Of a stretch of DNA of 26,238 bases, positions 8,770 through 15,726 are shown in pieces. The translations under genes and the position numbers were made by a program. Origin of the DNA: Solirubrobacteraceae bacterium (lineage in GTDB: Bacteria; Actinomycetota; Thermoleophilia; Solirubrobacterales; Solirubrobacteraceae). Below the pieces are notes generated by a model. It ran no database searches. It was not told the DNA's origin and saw only the letters and a list, made by a program, of their open reading frames with translations. The stretch spans positions 1-26,238 of the forward strand of contig JASLDD010000210.1 of NCBI GenBank assembly GCA_030151725.1, given 5' to 3'. The first letter of the stretch is position 1; each line of letters opens with the position of its first letter.

Positions 8770-8790
8770 TATTCACTTAGCGTATTCACT
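8770..8790. promoter_or_regulatory. Direct repeat TATTCACT x2, 13-bp period, upstream of the regulator
   Basis: TATTCACT occurs at 8770-8777 and again at 8783-8790 (read as AGTGAATA on the coding strand). The perfect palindrome ATTGGCCAAT sits next to it at 8761-8770. The stretch is AT-rich compared with its surroundings and lies immediately before the regulator start ATG at 8762. It could be a promoter/operator for the cluster, perhaps bound by the LmbU-like protein. If the GTG at 8789 is the true start, most of this would be coding instead. Confidence 0.35.
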
Positions 8791-8910
8791 AAAACCCACT
8801 ATGCCGAGTCCTCAAGCCGGCGGTGACATCGCTGTTTTACCCTTCGGTCAACCTCGATGACTGTTTGCAGAGAGCGACGTTACTCCAGGCTCGGGGCGCC
8901 GCTGAGGCAT

Positions 8911-8939
8911 ACCACGACGAAGTGGCTTCGCCTCGTGGT
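8911..8939. terminator. Long hairpin in the gap between cluster and flank
   Basis: ACCACGA-CGAAG (8911-8922), loop TGG, then CTTCG-CC-TCGTGGT (8926-8939) form a 12-bp stem with a two-base bulge. No U-tract follows on either strand, as is common in high-GC actinobacteria. It lies downstream of the leftward 9078-9536 gene and upstream of the cluster regulator, so it could insulate the two transcription units. The remaining sequence of 8790-9077 has no supported gene. Confidence 0.4.
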
Positions 8940-9077
8940 CCCGCCCGTGTTCAAGCCAGAAGCAGAGCGCCCGACCCGGAATCTGCCCTACCAGATCGTC
9001 TCCAATTATTGGACTTTGGCACAACGCGATGGACAGCCCGACGCCACCCTGGAAAGACCGCTTGGACGCGGGACGAA

Positions 9078-9536
9078 CTAGCGACCTAGCGTGCGCAGCA
9101 GCTCGTGCTCACGCGAGCTGAAGTGCCCGAGCGACTCGCGCACCTGCTCGAGGCCTGCCCGCAACTCGGCATCCCCTACCTCAACCGGGAGCATCGAGTC
9201 CTGCAGCGTGGCCAGCGCGTGATCGGCGCTCACAACCGCCTGTGCGGCCGCCTCCAGAAAGCCCTTTGCGCCCTTGGAGGGAGCCCCCGGTACGCCTGGC
9301 GCGAAGGCGCGAGTGGCCAGGCCGTGGCGCGCGGCGAACTCGTCATGGGTCCGCTTTGCGCGGCCGTAGGCGCTCTGCGCGGGACGAAAAAGCTCCTCCT
9401 CGACGCGATCGGCGTTGCCTTCGTCGAGTAGCTCATAGGCCTCGCTGAGGGAGGCTAGTGCCGCGGCAAGCGAGTCGGCTGCCTCGGCAACTGTGCTCAG
9501 CAGCTGCTGTCTGGCATCGGCTGTCGTGTAGGGCAC
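9078..9536 (-). CDS. Hypothetical alpha-helical protein (152 aa)
   Basis: This acidic, almost entirely helical protein starts at GTG 9536 and has no signal peptide or membrane segment. Three to four long amphipathic helices are predicted by eye (about residues 5-37, 40-70, 90-115 and 120-150), with a Gly/Pro-rich break near residues 78-90. I recognise no family. The helical-bundle layout could suit a small cytoplasmic scaffold or binding protein, but nothing specific can be claimed. It lies about 50 bp downstream of the UDG gene on the same strand and may be co-transcribed with it or separated from it by the small hairpin at 9548-9566. Confidence 0.8.
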   Translation of the reverse strand: MPYTTADARQQLLSTVAEAADSLAAALASLSEAYELLDEGNADRVEEELFRPAQSAYGRAKRTHDEFAARHGLATRAFAPGVPGAPSKGAKGFLEAAAQAVVSADHALATLQDSMLPVEVGDAELRAGLEQVRESLGHFSSREHELLRTLGR

Positions 9537-9547
9537 AGGGCAAGGTT

Positions 9548-9566
9548 AGACGGGAGTCCGCCGTCT
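9548..9566 (-). terminator. Possible weak terminator hairpin after UDG
   Basis: AGACGG (9548-9553) and CCGTCT (9561-9566) form a 6-bp stem with a 7-base loop between the UDG stop and the next leftward gene. On the minus strand it is followed by AACCTT, which is not a convincing U-tract. Confidence 0.28.
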
Positions 9567-9585
9567 CCTCCCCAGTTGCCCGCTC

Positions 9586-10296
9586 TCAACTGCCGATGCG
9601 CATCCCCGCCAGCGCGACTGCCCGCTCGAGCACAGTGTCGATCATCGGCTCGGTGAGCTTGCCGGTGAACGTGTTCTGCTGGCTTGGGTGGTAGCAGCCG
9701 ATCATCGCGTAAGGATCACCCGCCAGCTCGACTCCGTGACCGAACCGCGGGCGGGGCCTGGGCATGGATTGACCGCCCGCGGCAGCACGCAAACGCAGCG
9801 CAGCATCCCAGGCAAATGCGCCGAGACAGACAATCACCTGCACTCGCTCGAGCAGCCCCAGCTCGCGCACGCCCCACTGCAGACAGCGGTCGCGCTCATC
9901 TGGAGCGGGTCGATTGGCCGGCGGAGCGCAGCGCACGGCCGCCGTGACCCACACGTCGCGCAAACTCAAACCGTCCTCACGAGCCCGCGAGACTGGTTGA
10001 TTGGCAAGACCCGCCCGCCACAGCGCCCCGTAGAGGAAATCCCCGGAGCGATCGCCCGTGAACATACGCCCTGTGCGGTTGGCGCCGTGTGCCGCCGGGG
10101 CCAACCCCAGTAGCAGCAGACGAGCTTGAGGGTCGCCGAAGCCGGGGACCGGGCGCCCCCAATAGTCCTCCTCAGCGAACGCCGCACGCCGCTCACGCGC
10201 GACCTGCTCACGCCACTGGACCAGGCGCGGACACGCTCTACAGCCGGCGACCTCCTCGGCCAGACGCTCGAGCTCGCTGTCTTCGCCCATTTGCAC
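9586..10296 (-). CDS. udgB: Family 5 uracil-DNA glycosylase (UdgB type)
   Basis: This enzyme removes uracil and other deaminated bases from DNA in base excision repair. Both signature motifs of the family 5 iron-sulfur enzymes are present: GLAPAAHGANRTGRMFTGD (64-82) and HPSQQNTFTGKLT (203-215). Four cysteines at residues 19, 22 (CRACP), 123 and 138 are placed to bind the 4Fe-4S cluster. Motif A lacks the Asp/Asn water-activating residue of family 1 enzymes, as expected for family 5. The start is GTG 10296 or ATG 10290; both leave the cluster-binding Cys intact. Family 5 enzymes are found mainly in thermophiles and actinobacteria. The gene is divergent from a small membrane-protein gene 26 bp away. 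Confidence 0.93.
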   Translation of the reverse strand: MQMGEDSELERLAEEVAGCRACPRLVQWREQVARERRAAFAEEDYWGRPVPGFGDPQARLLLLGLAPAAHGANRTGRMFTGDRSGDFLYGALWRAGLANQPVSRAREDGLSLRDVWVTAAVRCAPPANRPAPDERDRCLQWGVRELGLLERVQVIVCLGAFAWDAALRLRAAAGGQSMPRPRPRFGHGVELAGDPYAMIGCYHPSQQNTFTGKLTEPMIDTVLERAVALAGMRIGS

Positions 10297-10322
10297 ATTG
10301 CAGTAGTACCATCGGGCGCAAG

Positions 10323-10616
10323 ATGCCGATGTGGGTTTGGATCGTCATGCTGGCCGCTCTCATCAAGCTGCCGATTGCGGCCTTGATGCTGTGGATCCCC
10401 TTTCGCAACGACGAGGCCATGCGCGATCCCGACCCGTCTGACTCCTCTGAAGAGGACGGCGGCTCACATGCTCTCCCCGGCGGGCCGCTGGATCCTCACC
10501 CACGCTCGCCGCGTCCGCCCAAACCACGACGCGGCCCACACGGCTCTCCCCCACCCTCACCGCCACGCGTGCGCACCGGACTGCCCGCCGTACGACCCAC
10601 TCGCATCCCCGGCTGA
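10323..10616 (+). CDS. Small single-span membrane protein of unknown function (97 aa)
   Basis: ATG 10323 opens a protein with one N-terminal membrane helix (about residues 3-26, VWIVMLAALIKLPIAALMLW). An acidic stretch (DEAMRDPDPSDSSEEDG) and a Pro/Arg-rich, low-complexity cytoplasmic-type tail follow. I recognise no domain. The membrane helix is clearly non-random, which supports a real gene even though the tail is compositionally biased. Longer upstream starts in the same frame would run antisense through the UDG gene and are not credible. It converges on the next gene with only 7 bp between the stops. Confidence 0.65.
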   Translation: MPMWVWIVMLAALIKLPIAALMLWIPFRNDEAMRDPDPSDSSEEDGGSHALPGGPLDPHPRSPRPPKPRRGPHGSPPPSPPRVRTGLPAVRPTRIPG

Positions 10617-10623
10617 GAGAAGC

Positions 10624-11037
10624 TCAGCGGTTGCGCTTGCGCTGCCGGCGCGCGGCCTTGGCTTTGGCGCGGCGTTTGCGCAGCGCCACCGCGGGATCAT
10701 TCGCCGAGCTGCGGCGCGCCATTTCGGCGTCCGTGGCCGGAGCCACCCGGCGTACGTCGCGGATGATTACGAAGGCAATGCCACCGAGCAAGACCGCCGC
10801 CGCGGCCAACGCGATCACGATCACGGATTTTGATTTGGAGTTCGACGTTTCTGTCGAGGCGCTCGTGGTGGTCGGGGTCGTTTCTTCTTCCACGCTGCCT
10901 TCTGTTAGCGGGCTGCCGCCACCAAGGGATGAAGCCGCAAACGCCGTGGACACCCCGGCTCCAGTACAGGCGCAGAGGAGCACCAGGCACAGCGCCCACG
11001 CGAGCACACGGGATGGGAGTCGGATACGGCTCGACAC
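10624..11037 (-). CDS. Hypothetical membrane protein with signal peptide and C-terminal anchor (137 aa)
   Basis: Read from GTG 11037, the protein has an N-terminal signal sequence (VLAWALCLVLLCACTGAG, cleavage plausible near TAFA-AS). A short Ser/Thr-rich extracytoplasmic segment (about 30-60) follows, then a transmembrane helix (VIVIALAAAAVLLGGIAFVI) and a strongly basic cytoplasmic tail (RKRRAKAKAARRQRKRNR). This is type I topology. The Thr/Ser-rich part may be O-glycosylated or a spacer. I recognise no family. A longer start at 11268 would overlap the divergent gene at 11124 and is unlikely. Confidence 0.7.
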   Translation of the reverse strand: MSSRIRLPSRVLAWALCLVLLCACTGAGVSTAFAASSLGGGSPLTEGSVEEETTPTTTSASTETSNSKSKSVIVIALAAAAVLLGGIAFVIIRDVRRVAPATDAEMARRSSANDPAVALRKRRAKAKAARRQRKRNR

Positions 11038-11123
11038 GCCGCGAGCATACCTGCTGGACCGCTGCACGCTGAGATCATGGGGGTCCCGTGCGCGCCGCTG
11101 CGCAAACCATAGAATGGGACCCC

Positions 11124-11726
11124 ATGGCTCCCAAACAGCGCCAAGTACGTCTAGAGCAGCGGGGCGGCCTCGAGGCCATCCAGGCACTCGAGCAGCGCTC
11201 TGACGAGGAGCTCGAGACGGAGACCAAATACAAGGCCGCCGCCATGGCCATCCTCGGGGCACGCGCATCGGAGCGATTCGACGCGGAGGCCGCTCGCGCC
11301 TACTTCCAGCGTGCCATCGCCGCTGCCCGCCCCCAGGAGCGGATGCAGATCAGGCGCATGGCCGACGCGTCCCTCGCTCTGGCCGAACGCCGCGCAGGAG
11401 ACCTCAAGAGCGCTGTCGAGCGCCTCGGACAGGCCCCGCCCAGCGGGCGCCAGCTGTTCGCCCTGCGCGCCATGGGGCTGCTGGTTCCTCCTGCCTCCGC
11501 CGGCATCCTCGCCCGTATCCGCGGTGTCCTGCTGATCATTGCCGTGATCATCGTCTTCCTTGCTCTCGGCCTGGGCATCGTCGAGCTCGTCTCGCTTCCC
11601 TTCGGTGGCATCGGCCTGGCGCCAGGCATCCTGCTCGGCCTGTTCGTGGTGATCGCCGCCCTGGCAATAGCTGCGGCATTTGGCAGACGCCGGCGCAACA
11701 ACGCCAACGCTCCCGCTTCCAGCTGA
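11124..11726 (+). CDS. Hypothetical protein with helical-repeat N-terminus and two membrane segments (200 aa)
   Basis: ATG 11124 (MAPKQRQ) begins a helical cytoplasmic region of about 120 residues. Its spacing resembles TPR-like hairpins (SERFDAEAARAYFQRAIAAA, then ASLALAERRAGDLKSAVERL). Two hydrophobic segments follow (about 137-162 and 168-190), then a short Arg-rich tail, FGRRRRNN. A start 12 codons upstream is possible but adds nothing conserved-looking. Function is unknown; a membrane-tethered scaffold is one reading. It precedes the lipid kinase on the same strand but is separated from it by a strong hairpin. Confidence 0.75.
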   Translation: MAPKQRQVRLEQRGGLEAIQALEQRSDEELETETKYKAAAMAILGARASERFDAEAARAYFQRAIAAARPQERMQIRRMADASLALAERRAGDLKSAVERLGQAPPSGRQLFALRAMGLLVPPASAGILARIRGVLLIIAVIIVFLALGLGIVELVSLPFGGIGLAPGILLGLFVVIAALAIAAAFGRRRRNNANAPASS

Positions 11727-11744
11727 ACACGGAGGCTCGTGTTC
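11725..11744 (+). terminator. Hairpin directly after the stop codon
   Basis: GAACACG (11725-11731), loop GAGGCT, then CGTGTTC (11738-11744) form a perfect 7-bp stem that begins inside the stop codon. No U-tract follows. It probably ends or attenuates the upstream transcript before the lipid kinase operon. Confidence 0.45.
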
Positions 11745-11766
11745 GTCTCGCACTAGGCTTGCCCCA

Positions 11767-12744
11767 GTGTCAGCCTACCTTTGCCTGATCGTCAATCCCG
11801 CTGCGGGCGGCGGCAAGGCCGGACGCCTCGCGCCCGCTGTCGAGCAGGCGCTGCGCGATCACGGCTTGAGCGTGCGTCGCTGCGACACCCGCGACCTCGA
11901 TCACGCGCGAGAGCTCGCCTCCGAGGCGGCGCTGGCCGGCGAGACCGTCGTGGCGCTCAGCGGCGACGGCATGGTGGGCGTGGTGGCCGACGCCCTGCAG
12001 ACGATCCCAGGATCGCTGCTCGGGGTGCTCCCCGGCGGGCGCGGGAACGACCTGGCGCGCGTGCTGGGGATCTCCGAGGATGCAGTGGCGGCTTGCGCGA
12101 CGATCGCAAACGGCGTCCCGCACACGATGGACCTCGGCGTGGCCGTCGACCCGCTGACCGGCACGATCGGTCGAGCCTTCGTGGGCATCGCCTCGGTGGG
12201 ATTCGACAGCGAGGCCAACCGCATCGCCAACGAGGCGCCTGCGCGACTGGGCTCGCTCGTGTATGCCTACGGAGCACTTCGTGCCCTGGCCTCTTGGCGC
12301 CCAGCGCGATTCGAGGTCGAGCTCGATGGTGGCGAGGGTCGTTCCTTCACCGCTTACACAGTCGGTGCCGCCAACTCCAAGACCTACGGCGGCGGAATGC
12401 GCGCAGCGCCAGATGCCCTGCTTGATGATGGATTGCTGGAGGTCGTGATCCTCGAGAGCGTGAGCAAGCTTCGATTCCTGACCCGTATCCTGCCCAAGGT
12501 ATTCAGCGGCGCCCACGTGAACGAACCGACCGTGCACGTCTTCCGCGCCCGCGAGGTCGCCATCGCCGCCGATCGTCCCTTCACGGTGTATGCCGACGGA
12601 GACCCCCTGGGCGAGCTTCCGCTACGAATCCGTGCGCTTCCAGGAGCGGTCACAGTGCTCGTGCCGGCCGAGCTACCCAGCTCGCCCTTCGTGGGCCCCT
12701 CCCCCCTCCGCGCTGCCTCGCCCCAGAGCCCAACAAGCCGGTGA
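11767..12744 (+). CDS. Diacylglycerol kinase/sphingosine kinase-family lipid kinase
   Basis: This 325-residue member of the DAGK catalytic (DgkB/YegS/LCB5) family transfers phosphate from ATP to a lipid acceptor at the membrane. Visible motifs are LIVNPAAGGGKAG (8-20) and the nucleotide-binding loop at 64-69, read as LSGDGM where the family usually has GGDGT. PGGRGNDLAR (89-98), a metal/substrate-region DGLLEVV and the C-terminal VYADGDP also fit. GTG 11767 is the start; an upstream in-frame start would read through the preceding gene. The stop overlaps the murT GTG (GTGA), so lipid kinase and lipid II amidation genes are co-translated. Likely roles are recycling diacylglycerol or phosphorylating another lipid; the exact substrate is not readable. 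Confidence 0.9.
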   Translation: MSAYLCLIVNPAAGGGKAGRLAPAVEQALRDHGLSVRRCDTRDLDHARELASEAALAGETVVALSGDGMVGVVADALQTIPGSLLGVLPGGRGNDLARVLGISEDAVAACATIANGVPHTMDLGVAVDPLTGTIGRAFVGIASVGFDSEANRIANEAPARLGSLVYAYGALRALASWRPARFEVELDGGEGRSFTAYTVGAANSKTYGGGMRAAPDALLDDGLLEVVILESVSKLRFLTRILPKVFSGAHVNEPTVHVFRAREVAIAADRPFTVYADGDPLGELPLRIRALPGAVTVLVPAELPSSPFVGPSPLRAASPQSPTSR

Positions 12745-14147
12745 GCGCCACATTTCCAGTCAAGCTCGCGCTCGCGCGGGCCGTCGGTGAGCTCTCACGT
12801 CTGCGCGGGGGCGGCGCCACAAGCGCTCCGGGCAAGGTCCTGATGCGCCTCGCGCCCACTGCCATCGCCACCCTCGGCGAGCGCCTGCCGCGCGGGAGCG
12901 TCCTGATCTCGGCCACCAACGGCAAGACCACCACCGCCACAATGGCCGCCCAGATACTCCAGCAGGCAGGGATTCAGCTGGTGCACAATCAGGCCGGAGC
13001 CAACATGGCCGGCGGGATCGCCACCACCCTGCTTGGAGCCGCCCGCCCCCACGGTGCGATCGACGGCGAGCTCGGCCTGTTCGAGGTCGACGAGCTGTGG
13101 CTGGCATCGCTTGCCCACCAGCTGGGCCCGCAGGCGATCCTTCTCGGCAACCTGTTTCGCGACCAGCTCGACCGCTACGGAGAGCTCGACACGATCGCCG
13201 AGAGCTGGGAACGCGTGCTGCAGGAGGGCACGGCGCGGCTTGTGCTGAACGCCGATGACCCACTCGTGGCAGACCTCGGTCGTGAGCATTCGGACGCGCT
13301 GTACTTTGGTCTCGACGACGACGCTCTGGCGCTCTCGGGGATGGCCCATGCAGCCGATGCGAAGCACTGCCGTCGCTGCGGCGCCCCCTACGTCTTCGAT
13401 GCCGTCTACCTCGGCCACCTCGGCCATTACCACTGTCCCAACTGCGGACAGTCGCGACCCACTCCCACTGTGAGCGCGACCAACGTGCAGCTGCAGGGCG
13501 TGCGCTCGGCGAGCTTCCAGCTGCACACACCCGCGGGAGAAGCCGAGATCAAGCTAGCCCTGCCGGGCCTCTACAACGTCTACAACGCGCTCGCCGCTGC
13601 CGCGCTGGCCACGGTCCTGGAGATACCGCTTGCAACGATCGCCACCGGCCTTTCGAGCGCGAGAGCGGCATTCGGCCGAGCCGAGACGGTCTCCATTTCG
13701 CTCCCCGACAAGGCCGATGGCGCGCCCCGCCGGCGAGAGCTGCGGATCATGCTCATCAAGAACCCGGCCGGCACCAACGAGGTCCTGCGCACCCTGGCGC
13801 TCGAGCCCGGCGAGCACGATCTCCTTGGCGTGCTCAACGATCAGATCGCCGACGGTCGCGACGTGTCATGGATCTGGGACGCCGACTTCGAGCTGCTGGC
13901 GGATCGAATAGGGCTGTTCACCTGTAGCGGCAACCGCGCCGCGGACCTCGCGGCCCGTCTGAAGTACGCAGGCGTCCCCCCCTCGCGCATCCGCATCCAA
14001 AGCGACCTTCCTGCCGCGCTAGGCGAGGCGGCAGCCGCGGACACTGACAGTGGCGCGCCGCTATATGCGCTGCCCACCTACACCGCCATGCTGGCTCTGC
14101 GCGAGCTGCTGATCGCACGTGGGGAGGCGAGCAGCTCGTGGTCGTAA
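12741..14147 (+). CDS. murT: Lipid II isoglutaminyl synthase, subunit MurT
   Basis: MurT is the Mur-ligase-like subunit that, with GatD, amidates the alpha-carboxyl of D-Glu in the lipid II stem peptide using glutamine-derived ammonia. The P-loop is SATNGKTTT (57-65). The Mur-ligase central domain carries an inserted four-cysteine zinc ribbon (C210, C213, C232, C235). The C-terminal DUF1727 domain has KNPAGTNEV (340-348) and the DVSWIWD segment (374-380), which carries the aspartate expected to complete the GatD catalytic triad. Length (468 aa) is normal. The GTG start overlaps the lipid kinase stop by 4 bp. The next gene is not gatD but a methyltransferase that overlaps by 10 bp. Confidence 0.95.
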   Translation: MSATFPVKLALARAVGELSRLRGGGATSAPGKVLMRLAPTAIATLGERLPRGSVLISATNGKTTTATMAAQILQQAGIQLVHNQAGANMAGGIATTLLGAARPHGAIDGELGLFEVDELWLASLAHQLGPQAILLGNLFRDQLDRYGELDTIAESWERVLQEGTARLVLNADDPLVADLGREHSDALYFGLDDDALALSGMAHAADAKHCRRCGAPYVFDAVYLGHLGHYHCPNCGQSRPTPTVSATNVQLQGVRSASFQLHTPAGEAEIKLALPGLYNVYNALAAAALATVLEIPLATIATGLSSARAAFGRAETVSISLPDKADGAPRRRELRIMLIKNPAGTNEVLRTLALEPGEHDLLGVLNDQIADGRDVSWIWDADFELLADRIGLFTCSGNRAADLAARLKYAGVPPSRIRIQSDLPAALGEAAAADTDSGAPLYALPTYTAMLALRELLIARGEASSSWS

Positions 14148-14902
14148 CGCATGCACATGACCTCGACACGGCGCCGGTGGTCATCTGGCACGACCTCGAG
14201 TGCGGCGGCTACCGCGCCGATCTACCGCTGTGGCGAGAGCTGGCAGAAGAGGCGCGACTGAGCGATCCTGCCGCGCAAATCCTCGATGTCGGCGCGGGCA
14301 CCGGCCGAGTGTCGCTCGACCTCGCCCGTGCCGGCCACAGCGTGACGGGGCTCGATAGAGACCAAGAGCTGCTGGCGGCGTTGCGAGAACGCGCTGAGGG
14401 GATATCGGTGGAGAACGTCCACGGCGATGCCCGCAGCTTTGAGCTCGAGCGCCGCGACTACGCACTGTGCGTGATGCCGATGCAGACGATCCAGCTGCTC
14501 GGCGGCAGCGACGAGCGGCTGGAGTTCCTGCACCAAGCCCGCTCCCATCTGCGCCCTGGCGGCCTGCTGGCCTGCGCGATCGTGACCGAGCTGGAGCCCT
14601 TCGACTCGGAGCTCGAAGGGCACAGCCCATCGCCCGAGACGGGGCAGGTGGGCGATGCGCTGTTTGCCAGTCGCGCCCTGAGCGTGCGCCTCAACCGCCA
14701 CACCATTCGCATAGAACGCGAGCGGACCATCACGGCGCATGCGCTAGCGACACGTGAGCTCAACGTGATCGAGCTGGATCGCGTGAGCGCCGCACGTCTT
14801 CAACGCGAGGGCCGGGCGGCCGGTCTGAGCGACGCGGGCACACGCACAGTGGCCGCAACCGACGAGCACGTGGGCAGCGTGGTGGTGATGTTCCGTGCGT
14901 GA
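14138..14902 (+). CDS. Class I SAM-dependent methyltransferase, between murT and gatD
   Basis: This 254-residue Rossmann-fold methyltransferase has the SAM-binding motif I ILDVGAGTGRVS (48-59), an acidic end of strand 2 (GLDRD), motif II-like NVHGDARSF and a post-motif LRPGGLL. The GTG start at 14138 lies 10 bp inside the murT end and is preceded by GGGGAGG (14121-14127), a good ribosome binding site. Its stop overlaps the gatD start by 8 bp. It is therefore built into the operon rather than loosely inserted. The acceptor cannot be read. Co-translation with MurT and GatD suggests a peptidoglycan precursor, lipid carrier or modified nucleotide, but this is inference. No membrane segment is seen. 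Confidence 0.9.
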   Translation: MVVTHAHDLDTAPVVIWHDLECGGYRADLPLWRELAEEARLSDPAAQILDVGAGTGRVSLDLARAGHSVTGLDRDQELLAALRERAEGISVENVHGDARSFELERRDYALCVMPMQTIQLLGGSDERLEFLHQARSHLRPGGLLACAIVTELEPFDSELEGHSPSPETGQVGDALFASRALSVRLNRHTIRIERERTITAHALATRELNVIELDRVSAARLQREGRAAGLSDAGTRTVAATDEHVGSVVVMFRA

Positions 14903-15650
14903 TGCGCCCACGGCCACCCTGCGCGTGTGCGCGCTGTACCCGGACCTGATGAACATCTACGCCGACCGCGGCAACCTGATCGTGCTCGAGCGCCGCTGCG
15001 CATGGCGAGGGATCGGCTTCGAGCTGTGCTCGAGCGGGCTCGACGAGACGCTCGACGGCGAAGCCCACGACCTGTTCTACATTGGCGGGGGTCAGGATCG
15101 CGACCAGCGCCTGTGCGCGGAGGATCTCATCGAGCACAAGCGCGCGGGCCTGCATGCGGCCGCCGCGCGCAATGCCGTCGTTATGGGAGTGTGCGGCGGC
15201 TACCAGCTGCTCGGGCACTCATACACGCTCGGAGACGATGAGATCCCGGGCGTGGGCCTGCTCGACGTTCGCACCATCCGCGAGGACGGCCCGCGACTGA
15301 TCGGCAACGTGGCCATACAGGCCGTGCTCGGTGACGATGAGGGCAGCGCAGACAGAGTGCTGGCGGGGTTTGAGAACCACGGCGGGCGCACCTATCTAAA
15401 GGGCGGCCAAGCGTCGCTTGGAAAGGTTCTCCGGGGCCAAGGCAACGACGGGCGCAGCGGATTGGAGGGAGCTCGCACGGGCAACACGATCGGGACCTAT
15501 CTGCATGGCCCTTTGCTCCCCAAGAACGTCTGGTTCGCGGACTGGCTGATCGCCACCGCGCTCCGCCGGCCGCTCGAGAAGCTTGCCGCCTTGGAGGATG
15601 AGATTGAGCAGCAGACCCATCAAAGCGCCCGGCGAGCGGCGGGTGTCTAA
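14895..15650 (+). CDS. gatD: Lipid II isoglutaminyl synthase, glutaminase subunit GatD
   Basis: This CobB/CobQ-like class I glutamine amidotransferase releases ammonia from glutamine for MurT. The nucleophile elbow is GVCGGYQLLG with Cys100. The catalytic His is H204 in TYLHGPLLPKN. The N-terminal ALYPDLMNIYADRGN and FYIGGGQDRDQ motifs are characteristic of GatD. The third triad residue comes from MurT, as known for this complex. Length (251 aa) is typical. GTG 14895 overlaps the methyltransferase stop. It is the last gene before a terminator-like structure. Confidence 0.95.
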   Translation: MRDAPTATLRVCALYPDLMNIYADRGNLIVLERRCAWRGIGFELCSSGLDETLDGEAHDLFYIGGGQDRDQRLCAEDLIEHKRAGLHAAAARNAVVMGVCGGYQLLGHSYTLGDDEIPGVGLLDVRTIREDGPRLIGNVAIQAVLGDDEGSADRVLAGFENHGGRTYLKGGQASLGKVLRGQGNDGRSGLEGARTGNTIGTYLHGPLLPKNVWFADWLIATALRRPLEKLAALEDEIEQQTHQSARRAAGV

Positions 15651-15661
15651 GCAGGACGATT

Positions 15662-15708
15662 GACTGGCGCCCGCAAAATGCGGTTTGTCCTGGATCCGCA
15701 GGCCAGTC
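15662..15708 (+). terminator. Terminator-like hairpin with alternative pairing between gatD and mazG
   Basis: CCGCA-AAA-TGCGG (15671-15683) followed by TTTGT looks like an intrinsic terminator for the murT-gatD operon. The same TGCGG can instead pair with a second CCGCA at 15696-15700. Outer arms GACTGGC (15662-15668) and GCCAGTC (15702-15708) are perfectly complementary and could close the whole element as a junction. A terminator is the simple reading; a switch is speculative. Confidence 0.5.
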
Positions 15709-15726
15709 GCCTCATACCATCGCCCG

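Noticed and set aside
8857..9081. Plus-strand ORF of 74 codons in the boundary gap
   Set aside because: No recognisable motif, poor third-position bias, and it overlaps the strong hairpin; treated as non-coding.
9667..9676. GAACGTGTTC palindrome as a second LexA box
   Set aside because: The half-sites are separated by 2 bp instead of 4, the flanking C and G are missing, and it lies inside the UDG coding region.
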